Shown: positions 35,778 through 45,133 of the stretch, one piece after another
How the letters are laid out: each line of letters starts with the position of its first letter
Numbering within the stretch: position 1 is the first letter of the stretch
Assembly: GCA_026214975.1 (NCBI GenBank)
Contig: CM047808.1
Span: 57,500,583 to 57,564,582 of the forward strand
Origin: Gentiana macrophylla
Lineage: Eukaryota; Streptophyta; Magnoliopsida; Gentianales; Gentianaceae
DNA length: 64,000 nucleotides
Reading direction: 5' to 3'
Notes under the pieces: model-generated
What the model was told of the DNA's origin: nothing
What the model saw: the letters and a program-made list of their open reading frames with translations, nothing else
Database searches by the model: none
Program-made: the position numbers and the translations under genes

Positions 35778-36360
35778 CTATCTTAAAGTGATCTCCCCAT
35801 TATCAAAGTCCATGATTTCTCTTCTTGTCACTAAGAAAGGTCTTCCTAACAAAACTGGGGCTCTTGGGTCCTCTGGTACGTCTATAACCGTGAAATCAAC
35901 TGGACAAGTGAACCCTCCTGCCTTTATCGTGCACTTCCTAAGAAGACCGGCAAGCATATCTATAGTCCTATCAATAAAGGTCATAGTTCTGGTTTGATTC
36001 ATAATGACCGGAAGCTTAATCTTCCGGTAGAGGGATAGAGGTAGAATGTTACAACTTGAACCGGAATCGCAAAGACCAAAACCTACAGATATACCATTGA
36101 TAGAGATTGGGACTCGAAATGTTTCAGGGTCTCCTAATTTTTCTACAGTGTCAGAATCTGGGTAATCCTCGGAATTTGAGAACATGGTGTCCAAATCCTC
36201 CTCCGGATCATCGGAGTCGTAATCGGATGATATATCAATTAGCTCGATAGGAAATGTACCTGGCCGATAAGTCTCATACACCTTTGGGTTTTCCTCTGTT
36301 TCCCGTTTAAGTGCTTCAATCTCCTCCTTCGCTCGCTTCTTATCAGCCTCATATTGCTCT
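35778..36360 (-). CDS. gypsy gag C-terminus and aspartic protease (outer element)
   Basis: An open minus-strand frame runs from upstream of 36360 to 35778. The first Met inside it is at 36281, so it is probably a polyprotein fragment. It begins with a charged helix (EADKKRAKEEIEALKRE), then VYETYRPGTFPIELIDISSD and an acidic hinge. The protease follows: GFGLCDSGSSCNILPLSLY, with the DSG active site, and RAPVLLGRPFLVTRREIMDFDNGEI with the second conserved motif. Both signature motifs are intact, unusually for this window. The frame has no downstream RT. Confidence 0.8.
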
Positions 36361-36806
36361 CTCGCTTCGATCCAGGTACATAGAGATTGGTTTGATGTTC
36401 AACACACAGATGAGGCATTGTGTCTCGACTTCGCCTAGCCTTAATTGCTTTTTCTTGACCGAATTTCCGAAATGTCCGGGTACTTCCTGCAAAAGAGACA
36501 AAATAAAACAATAAAAGGTTAGCAATTCCTGCTTCAATTGGGGTTGATCCCAACTGTTGCGGACTTACTAACTAAAATCAACTAGGAATAACACAAAAAA
36601 ACGAAGGTTGTTCATAATTCGATTTCCTAGGCCTAGGTGAATCGGGAGTAACCCTCGGTAAACCGGGCCTAAAATTTCTTATTCTGACATATTAACAGTT
36701 GCAGGTTTGATCCAGAACGACTCAAGGCTCAAAAGAAAATAAAATAAAATAAAAAAACAACTTCTTAATTTGAATTAAAACGTTTATCCTTAAAATTGGC
36801 CATTGT
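36361..36806 (-). other. 5' leader and degenerate gag region of the outer element
   Basis: Only short shadow frames. A paired palindrome lies at 36636-36667. Most of gag appears to be missing, since under 450 bp separate the primer site from the protease-containing frame. Confidence 0.6.
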
Positions 36807-36823
36807 CCCTGGCAACGGCGCCA
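36807..36823 (-). promoter_or_regulatory. primer binding site, tRNA-Asp type (outer element)
   Basis: The minus strand reads TGGCGCCGTTGCCAGGG, seven bases after the 5' LTR. It differs at one base from the inner element's site. Confidence 0.9.
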
Positions 36824-36830
36824 AAAATCT

Positions 36831-38263
36831 TGATTCCATGTAAGTCACTAACATTGATATTACTAGCAAGAATACTAGGTACATCGTAGTATAGTAAATG
36901 TGAGTCAAGGTCGATCCCACAAAGAAAATGCAACTTTAATTATAAACGATTCTAACCTAATTAAAGAGCGACATATAGATGGTCATTGACCAACAATAAA
37001 CATGAAAGAACTTGGTATTTCTTCCCCTTCACCAATCTACTAACTTGGATTATTTAATCGTTATATTTACTTCCCCACAAAATTTCCTTAAATTAATCAA
37101 GTGAGCTTTTAATTTAGGTTTAAGCTACGGGTGCAACTCCTAACCCTATCTACTCTGACCATGCTAGTAGACAATCTATATGCAAGCTACCCTCCTTAAT
37201 TGATCCATAATAGCCAATACACATAAAGAACTAGAATTGCCGCTATCGAGCGCTAACTCATACCGCTAACCTGCCTTGACAACTCTCGACACTGATCAGC
37301 ACGTTCCTAGGGTCCATCAAGACTATGTCCAAATTAACACTTCACTATTCATATTTCATGTTAATTTTACGATTACAATAAGCAGATTGGGCAGATCTAA
37401 CCTACTGTTAATTAAATATGTCGATCAACGTAGCTGTAGTGAATCCTCCATGTTTTCTAAATATTACCTCAGTAAACTGGTATAGACCGCCGGTTTACCG
37501 GGGTCAACTTTTCTTAATCCCGTATCTACACTGCTCAATTACAATTAATCTAAGTAAATCATGGGGTCGTTAAACATGCAGATTAACTAAAACATATTAA
37601 TACGAACAGATCTATCATATTGAAGACAAAAAGGAACGTTCAACGCTTCATACCTTCAACAGTGGGGAACTAGCTCGATCTACTCAAGCTAGAGATGGTA
37701 GAGAAATGGAGAAAACCAGAAAATAACTCTAAAAGCTTGGAAGAACTTTTATTTCATCAAATTGTATATATAAAAGATTGAATATAATTGAGTGCTTATT
37801 ATCTCCTTTGTAATAATCATTATATGCGGCTTTATATAGATACAATAGCCGACTTATGACTCATAGAAACCCTATCCGACCTAGTAGATGCGGTAGAATC
37901 GATTTCGTGTTCCACAAAGCCCTCGGTTTACCGGACCTAGCCCTCGAGGTAAACCAGAGTGACTTTTCCTCTTTTTCTTCAGCATATTTCTTCTTGGACT
38001 TTAATTACTTGGCCCAACATGCTCCTTTTGGTCAAGATCCATTCTCCAATGCTCCAGTTCAGTACATCCTATAAAACACATAAAACGAGACAAAACAGTA
38101 CCAAATCTTCGGGAAAATAATATAGATACAGAATTACGATCCTGGGAATACACACATAGCATTTAACACATATTCCATATAATAATGAGCCTATCTATCA
38201 TCTCTTGAGCAGAGTTTAGGGTAAAATTAGGTATAATTAATGGTACCATTTAGGGCGTTATCA
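36831..38263 (-). repeat. 5' LTR of the outer Athila-like element
   Basis: It aligns with 12517-13949. The minus-strand TATA box is at about 37831-37838. Paired palindromes lie at about 37920-37958 (upstream) and 37467-37503 (downstream). Confidence 0.88.
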
Positions 38264-38268
38264 GGGAC
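38264..38268. repeat. target-site duplication GGGAC, right copy (outer Athila-like element)
   Basis: It directly follows the LTR terminus GGGCGTTATCA and matches 3607-3611. Confidence 0.88.
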
Positions 38269-38861
38269 AGGAGAAGAAAGACATCTTCTGGGAAAGGAAA
38301 TCCTATGAAAATCCTCTGCAATATCTGTTTAATCAGATAAAGGTGAAACCCATCCATCTGTACAAATTAAATGAGGCAAAAGAGATGTTCATTTACATGA
38401 AGGAAGACAAGAAAAGGAAACAGGCTAAGGCAAGCACTTCTGGATTTGGAAGGACAAGATCCAGTACAAGAAATGTAAGAAGAAATGTTGGGGGACCAAG
38501 AATTGATGAAGGTCCAATAAATTTTTTTGATGAAGTAGAAGAGGAAGATGATGAGGAAAATTACCATCTGACCTCTGATGAAGATGAAGAAGAAGAGGAC
38601 AGAGCAAATGATGAAGATGAAGTAAGAAAAGAAGAAGAAAAGGATGATCATCACTCTGATGATCATGGTGCAAGTCTTGATTGGGATGAGAATTTGACAC
38701 TCCTTGATGTCATTCAAAGGAATGAAGCATCACAGAAGAAACAGCTGAGTAGATTAGCTGAGACAACTCCACTAGCATTGAGCATCCCTAACACTGAGCA
38801 AGGGGGAATGACAGCCAACCAAACCTCTGTTGTTGAAGTAGCAGCACAAAAAGGTGATTAA
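38264..38861 (+). pseudogene. env-position (ORF2) protein of the host copia element, 3' part
   Basis: The reading frame restarts exactly at the right-hand GGGAC duplication (GQEKKDIFW...) in the phase left at 3606, showing that one ORF was split by the Athila-like insertion. It has no stop to 38861. It comprises a Lys-rich stretch (MKEDKKRKQAKAST), an Arg/Ser segment and a very acidic region (about residues 60-110 of this part, runs of E and D). The tail is moderately hydrophobic and Gln-rich, ending VAAQKGD. Acidic low-complexity C-termini are common in SIRE downstream ORFs. No recognised catalytic domain is visible. Any protein would need the insertion removed, so it is inactive. Confidence 0.62.
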
Positions 38862-39639
38862 GAGTCCTCTCAAGGACTATAACCAGCTTACAGCCCCCAC
38901 CAATCACTGTGAAACATGGAGAGTGGAGAAGAAGGTGCCATTTCTGCCGTTTCCTAAACCTAAACACCTCTCCGCTGTTTCCCATTTGGACTCTTCAAAA
39001 TCATTGCAATTCAACGCTCAACCTAAAAATCCGGTTGCTGCTTCACCTCCTACCTCTTCTATGGTTAATTAAGCATTCACCACCTCGTTCTTTACGAATT
39101 TGCAACACATTGTTTCATAGAAACATGATGGCACACCATCTCGGTGATATCCTTCCATATTCGGTTGATTCGAAGCTTTATTGTCTCAATTCGGTTCCGT
39201 TTTGCAACACGTGAAGGAGTCATGATTTTGTTTCATGTATGCCTCGATTCAGTTGATTTACAAAAATTTTTTTACTAGAAAATGTGATGGCTCGTCTTTC
39301 AGATTATACGGAGATATCGTTCAATTAAATGATTCATTTCTTCTTTAATTCTGTTACAGTTCGATTATTTGCACTAAATATCTGATTCCTATAGATTCGA
39401 GCGATAAGGGCAAAGAAATCTGCTCTGATTTGGTCACGAGGCTGAAAAGGGCAATTAAAGATCGGGGAATTGATTACCCCGATCTCCGGTGGTCAACACT
39501 ACGGAAAGTTAGCTGCTTTCTGGGTCAAGTTCTTTTGACATGTGCTTTAAGAAAAGTCTTGACGCTCCAATGTCCATCTTCATCAAGACTCTACCCTAAT
39601 CATATTGCTAGTTCCTTCTAACCTGAGTTCTATGCCAGG
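38862..39639 (+). other. unassigned segment after the copia ORF, possibly a captured gene fragment
   Basis: The sequence does not look like LTR or TE coding DNA. Around 39340-39360 there is an intron-acceptor-like TTCTGTTACAG. A further frame at 39430-39619 encodes a basic, globular-looking stretch (DLVTRLKRAIKDRGIDYPDL, then LRKVSCFLGQVLL). A frame at 38854-39069 is Ser/Pro/Lys-rich, like a transit peptide. I do not recognise the protein. It could be a cellular gene fragment picked up by the element, or ordinary 3' UTR. Confidence 0.35.
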
Positions 39640-40045
39640 TCAGCTGTGGAATATGACTTGACCCTTTCTATTGCCCGGTCCTAAGTTAGATAACTGAGGG
39701 TATGTCCCCTATTAAGTCTAGGTTAAGTCAATGCTGTGGGTAGTGACCCATTGATGGCTAAAAGTCAATTAAACCAAGGTTAGTTGGCAACATAGCTTCC
39801 TTTGGTTTAATTTTGGGTTAATCCTTGGTTCAGTGAATGGTAAGTTATATATCAACATTGAACCAAGGTAGGTGCCTTACATCGTACTATTAGTACAATC
39901 GTTAGAGAAATCAAACACTAATACAATGACTGTGTGGTTAACCATTAATTCAACTTGGCTTATTGACCAATGATGTTACCTTCCATATTGCCTAAAGGCC
40001 CATAAAGGAACACATTTGGTTCATTGACCAAAAACCCAACTTTTG
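39640..40045 (+). repeat. probable 5' portion of the host copia 3' LTR
   Basis: Non-coding. It is continuous in sense with 46889-48933 once the SIRE-derivative is removed. It contains repeated phrases built on GGTTAA/TTAACC and TTGGTT. The LTR start cannot be fixed without the partner LTR. Confidence 0.45.
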
Positions 40046-40050
40046 GTTAT
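40046..40050. repeat. target-site duplication GTTAT, left copy (SIRE derivative)
   Basis: It precedes TGTTGG and matches GTTAC at 46884-46888 in four of five bases. Confidence 0.7.
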
Positions 40051-41799
40051 TGTTGGTCCCTTGGAAAGGCTAACACAAGTTTAGAGGGGGGAGGGGGGTG
40101 AATAAACTTGTCACCAAAAACACCTTTCTAAAGCTGAAAGTCCCCCAGGAACTGAGTTTCTCTAAAACTTTAAACTGATGCTTAGCTCAGTTTTGTTCCT
40201 GTCCCTTAACTTGTGCGGAGTTCAGCTAACTCAACTGAGTATAAGTCAAGACTGACTTATCCTTAGTCTAGTTAACTAGAAGTGGATAAAACGAGCCTTT
40301 AGTGCGATAGATGTGTCAATAAATATATAAACCTCCTATGTATCAGTTTTGTGTTGACTCAGTGTCTAGTGTTTGCTGAGTGAAAAGATAAAGTGATTAT
40401 GAAATAATTGAAACAATCACATCACGGAAGTAGATGCATAAAGTAAATCAACACAATATTTGTTTATGAAAGTTCCGGTGGTGTAATCCCGTCGCCTCCC
40501 CTCTCCTATGGTGTAAGAGGTATCACTAGAATCTTGAGATAACCGTTACAAAATCCGAGCCTATGATGCCTTCCTTCACGACACCCTAGTTTCACTGTCT
40601 CTACACATATTGAAGAAAGGTAGGATTGCTCCTTCATTCTCGCACACACCGATCCTTTGGAGGTGGCATGACTCATTCACCACCACCATCGACATACACA
40701 CAAATCCGTGATCGCACTAATAAATTGTGGCAAACAAGTTGCAACCATTTGAGGAAAGGTGGAATTGCTCTCTTGAAATTATGCACAGCCAACCCTTTTT
40801 CACATAGGTTAGGTTTAGAATTAATCAAGGATTAATTCAGTGAGCTATCTGATTCTTCTGGATATGGCATTGTAGCTCCAAGATGCCTTCTTCCCCCTTA
40901 ATGGGTTACTGGATCTTTCTTTTAAATCTCCAAGGCAATTCTGTTGGGTTCCCCTTTTCTAGATATGAAATCTGATTTTCTGGATCTGGATCTTTAGATA
41001 TGTGCTATTCAAAACTTCTCCGATCCTCTCCTTTATCAATCTTTTTTCTCTATGTATTTATAGGGGTGATGTAACGGTCAACTAGCTCGTGTAGCCGTTA
41101 CATTTGTCATTTAGCCAACGTTCATATGTATGACCTTTTCTCGTTTGGTCATTTCAAATTTGACAAGGCCTTAACTCAGTTTTCTACTCTTCTTCAAAAT
41201 TGAGTACCTTGTGTTTTAGTCATCCGACTCTTAATGATTAAGTCAGAGTACACCATTCAGCTTCCTTCTTCTCCTGATAACTGATAATCTTTGTCCTTAA
41301 GATTATTCAGCTTTACATGATCTATAGTTCAGTTTCAGGTCACCACAGACTTGCCTGAATCCTGACTTATAGTCTTGACTTAATCAGATTTTAACAGAGT
41401 TTGCCTCCTCAGTTCTTAAGTCTTCAATAACTGAGTCTGTGTCCCTCAGTTGTTCAGTCTTCTTAGATAGGCCAACTGAGTCTGTGTCCCTCAGCGAGAT
41501 TATCTTCTTCAGTTCTTGTATAACTGAGTTTGAACCCTCAGTTCTTCATATATAAACTCAGTTTTCTTGTTATGACTCAGCTGTTTGCCTAGTTCCTATC
41601 TATTACAAAGCTTGTCTGAATTAACCTATATAAGATTCAGACTCTAGATAGAACTTATACACTTTTCTCTAGACTGTTTCTTGCTTCTTCTTTTATTATG
41701 CACTATAACAGCTAGTTATGATTTCATCATCATAGGTTATAAGTGATCTTATTAATTACGTGACGAATCATCATCAAAACACAATTATTATTTCCAACA
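40051..41799 (-). repeat. 3' LTR of the SIRE derivative
   Basis: It is nearly identical to 45134-46883. It contains a degenerate tandem block rich in ACTGAG/CTCAGT words (about 41391-41580). Confidence 0.9.
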
Positions 41800-41814
41800 A
41801 TTTCCCCCTTTTTG
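41800..41814 (-). promoter_or_regulatory. polypurine tract of the SIRE derivative
   Basis: The minus strand reads CAAAAAGGGGGAAAT directly before the LTR start TGTTGG. Confidence 0.85.
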
Positions 41815-41977
41815 ATGATGTATCATAACCCTCCCTAAAAGCAATAATAAAAGAATAATGCAAGAAATCATAACAAAACAATTAAGATAACAAACTAAAC
41901 AGCTGAGTTCATTATACGAAAATGTTACAATAAACTGAGTTACTAAAATTATTACACGTTTCCATTTTCCAAACTCA

Positions 41978-42451
41978 TCAGTTTTCTCCAATAAAGATGC
42001 TCCTTTTTGTCTCCAGGAGTCTTCTTGCCTTTCCTTCTTCTATTGATTCTTCCTCTCTAGGCTTGATCTCCAAGTATTCATTGATCATCTGATTCGCCTC
42101 TTCATTGTCCTGATTCTTAAATTTTATCAGAATCTCCTTGATCTCCTCATTCATTAACTTCTCTTCTTCTTCAGAAATAAGACTAAATTCCTTTCCTTTA
42201 GTCTTTTCCCCCTTAGTCCTTATCTCTTTGTCTTTTGCTGCCTTTAGACTTTCTTTCAATCTGATACATATTGCAAGTTTCTTCCTGATATTCAGCACAG
42301 CTTTGACTGAGGCTTCTTCATCTTCCTCAGTTCTTGTTTCTTTAAAATCTTCTTCTGCAGTTAGCTTCTCGATCAGATTTTCAATTTCTTCTACATCTTG
42401 TTGAATGGTCAGTAGATCAGCATCTACTTGTTTGTCTTGTTCTTCCACCAA
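41978..42451 (-). pseudogene. env-position ORF, C-terminal coiled-coil segment
   Basis: 157 residues rich in Glu and Lys with long heptad-like stretches (QQDVEEIENLIEKLTAEEDF, then EEEEKLMNEEIKEILIKF). It probably forms the C-terminal part of the same broken ORF as 42582-44005, from which it is separated by stops around 42455-42580. No enzyme motif or membrane helix is seen. The charged C-terminus parallels the acidic tail of the host's own downstream ORF. Confidence 0.55.
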
Positions 42452-42581
42452 CTGTTTGGCAAAGATTTCTTCAGCTTTACCGATTTCAGTTTTCTCTCCC
42501 GTTTTATCAGCTTCAGCAGCAATATCTTCAGCTTTCTCTTCCCCCTCAACAACAACAACACCTTAAGTTTTCTCTTCCCCC

Positions 42582-43190
42582 TTATTTGAGGATAGTTGAA
42601 AAAATTTCTTCAAATAATTTACGCAAGGTGATGATGTTGGAGTATCTGTGTAGAACTGAATAATGTGCTCTTCCAATAAAATCATGTAGGTTGAAGAGTT
42701 TCTGCTGTAAAGTTTGCATCAGGCTTTCAATGATCTCTTTCAATCCTTCCAATTTTTCTTCAGTTTCAGTTCCTTGATGCTGAGATTCTTCAGTTACAGA
42801 CTTGCTTGTGGATGCCTTATGAACTTGAGATGAGGAGCCTGGTTCTTGATAATGAAAATGAACATCATGGGTTGACAGTTCTTTTTCATAATCAGCCTCA
42901 CAAAATTCAGCATCTTTCAAGGGTTCTCTTTGTTCTTCAGTGTACTCTCCATGCATCTCAGTTAGAGGTTCACTTTCTTCAATTTCATCACGTTTACTTC
43001 CTTCAGATTCATCATCAATCTGAATAGTGTCTTCAGTTTCAGTTTTCTTTGCCTGAAACTTGTTCCACAATCTCCTTTGCCTCCATAAGGTTCTGTCATC
43101 CAACCTTACAGTTTCACTTGAACTCGAGTGTGAAATTTCACTACTTTCTACTTCAATGATCTTCCTTTTCTTAGCTCCAAAGTGACACAC
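42582..43190 (-). pseudogene. env-position ORF, middle segment
   Basis: 202 residues with a Ser-rich acidic start (EVESSEISHSSSSE), then basic RRLWNKFQAKK and low-complexity acidic parts. It ends with a helical segment, LEGLKEIIESLMQTLQQKLF. A frameshift and stop near 43190-43340 separate it from the upstream segment. The order and composition match the host copia ORF2 (globular N-terminus, acidic tail). I see no transmembrane segment. Confidence 0.52.
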
Positions 43191-43346
43191 CGATTTCTGC
43201 TTTTACTTACTTTTACGTGGATTTTGAAATGGAGAAATGATCTAGTATCCTTTGAACTAGATAAGTGTATCCCCTTTTCAATAAAAATTTCTCTCCAGAA
43301 GCCTTCCTTCCTTTGACTTTCTCAATTTTGTCTGAAACTTGTTTGA

Positions 43347-44005
43347 TCAAAGATTGAGGACAAACTTGTTCCAATCCAATCTTTCTTCAAAGCAAATGGC
43401 ATAGATCAGCTTTAGTTTATCTGTCGAGAGAGTGTAGAAATTCCGAGCATGACCAATGACATTTCTGGTCAGAAGGATCGTCAGGAATGCGAATTCTAGT
43501 CTTTGTTGATAGACGGATCCAATGAAATTTTTCTTGTTCCTCTTGAGTGCTGTAACATTCCAAAGCTTGCCTTTTTCTTCATTTCCAAAAGTTATAGATG
43601 AAGATCCTCCGATTATGTCCAATCCAAAGACTAGTGAGAGCAAATGTTCATCAACATTAATGCTTTTGTCTTGAACCGTTGTCCTAAAGCTTTTTCCATT
43701 ATTGGTGATTATGGCATATTTGTAGAAGTCTTTGATGCCGTCAGGACACAAAGTAGTAACCTTTGTATCAATCAAGTTCGCCAATCCTCGAATTTTCATG
43801 ATTTTGCTTACAATTTGAGTCGACAGAGTGGTGTTTGAAAATCTTTGACAGAATTCCTCCAGGCTTGTGGTGATTCCTTCATCAATATTGTATCGATCCA
43901 AGATTTTCTGAATTGGGAAATCTTGAAGGAACTTTTGAATGTTTTGAAATTGATTGAGCAGGATTTTGTCAAGATTGCGTTTCTTAGTCTTTCAATCGTT
44001 TTCAA
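43347..44005 (-). pseudogene. env-position ORF, N-terminal globular segment
   Basis: The main open block (43347-43901, 184 residues) is an ordered, non-repetitive sequence: FCQRFSNTTLSTQIVSKIMK, GIKDFYKYAIITNNGKSFRT, INVDEHLLSLVFGLDI, WNVTALKRNKKNF, FAFLTILLTRNVIGHARNFY. An overlapping frame to 44005 carries the probable N-terminus after a frameshift. The segment is in the position of the SIRE/Maximus downstream ORF. Its architecture loosely resembles the plant transposon proteins seen in the Athila elements (VREFY-like FYKYA and INVDE..LS..FGL), so the two may belong to one wide superfamily. That comparison is by eye only. Confidence 0.58.
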
Positions 44006-44240
44006 TTAAGAGTCGTGTCGCAATCAATAAGATTTGTAGGGATGTACATCTACTTTTTCTCCTTGATTGACACGTGGCTCTAAGTGATTTGTCATGTCAG
44101 CTCAAGCGTCAGATGGTAGCTGGACAGTTTTATGCTTTTGACCAATTTGTCCTTCATCAGCTTTTGCATTTACAGCTTTGTGTAGAAGTCAGTTTTTCTG
44201 AGTATTTTGAAATAAATATGACTTTTCCTGCAAAACAGTT

Positions 44241-44978
44241 TTAAGTTTTCTTCGGTACCCATATCTTCTTGGGTCCAGCTGGATTAGTTACTGAAGTATA
44301 ACTTTCAGTTTCTTGCTTGAGAGAATCAAGCCTTCTCAACTCTTTTCTAGATAAACCATTACGCTCAACCTTAGTTGATTTCACAAGGATTATTTTAGAT
44401 TTTTCGTCTTTGATTTCTTTGTGTAATCTACTAGGTCTTCTAGTATCTTGGTGTCTAGAGTTTATACTCTTTGAAATCTCAAGACTGGGTAGGGGTGGGG
44501 AATCATCATTGCTTTTGTCAAATTTACTAGATATTAATCTTTCAGCAAGATTTGACATCTCAGTTTCAAGAAACTCATTCCAAATTTTTGCTTTGCCAAG
44601 TTCCATATCTTTTAGTTCCAACTCTAGAGTGAGTTTTTCGGTTAACTTGACAAGTTCAAAGTTTCTTTGACTGAGTTCAGCGAATGATAACTGAGTTGAA
44701 GAATGTACCTTTTCTTGTTGGTTTGATACATTTATAAGATTTGCATGTACATTCCTTTGTTGCTCTAATGAATCTTCTATATCAATAGTAACTTGCAACA
44801 ACTTCTTTTCTTCTTTTTCTGAAGGGTCTCCTTGTGATGGAACTCCTCTGGATTTGTTAGTATAAGCATTAAAGTTTGTATCCACATCATCACCGAGTTG
44901 AGGTTCTGGATTTGTATGCAAATTTGTCGTACTGAACCTCTCAGACAATTGATCCTGAAAATCAGACACATTTTGCAA
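44241..44978 (-). pseudogene. gag-pol junction remnant of the SIRE derivative
   Basis: A 245-residue open frame. The middle is a long coiled coil (SFAELSQRNFELVKLTEKLT, then LELKDMELGKAKIWNEFLET). The C-terminus reads TNPAGPKKIWVPKKT, close to the GPKKxWVPK phrase that lies just before the integrase region in SIRE-type gag-pol. It directly adjoins the 5' leader, and no gag core or zinc knuckle is found upstream. The element therefore seems to have lost most of gag and all of pol between this segment and the env-position ORF. Confidence 0.55.
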
Positions 44979-45117
44979 ACAATAAGTCAGGGGATGAATA
45001 AGCCAACTTTTAATTCAAGATGTTGTCATCAAATTAAGTGCTTTTGCGACTGATACAGTGAGGGGTCTTCAACAACTGGTTTGTAAGATATCGTTGAATC
45101 ACTTCCAAATGGAAGAA

Positions 45118-45131
45118 CTGCTCCGATACCA
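45118..45131 (-). promoter_or_regulatory. primer binding site, initiator Met tRNA type (SIRE derivative)
   Basis: The minus strand reads TGGTATCGGAGCAG, differing at one base from the usual TGGTATCAGAGCAG, two bases after the 5' LTR. Confidence 0.85.
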
Positions 45132-45133
45132 AT

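Larger units (their letters stand above)
12517..38263 (-). mobile_element. outer Athila-like Ty3/gypsy element, non-autonomous
   Basis: LTRs at 12517-13949 and 36831-38263 share their ends: plus-strand right end GGGCGTTATCA, left end T(G/A)ATTCCATG-like. The right LTR is flanked by a tRNA-Asp primer site, so the element reads leftward. GGGAC is duplicated on both sides. With the inner element removed, about 7.7 kb remains: primer site, a gag-tail/protease frame, a degenerate stretch, a plant-transposon-protein ORF, and a purine tract. No RT, RNase H or integrase is found. The element must have been mobilised in trans or have lost pol. It is interrupted by the LARD at its left end and by the inner Athila-like element at 14076-32135. 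Confidence 0.85.

Noticed and set aside
38367..38717. Minus-strand hydrophobic frame as a membrane protein
   Set aside because: It is the complement of the acidic tail of the copia downstream ORF.
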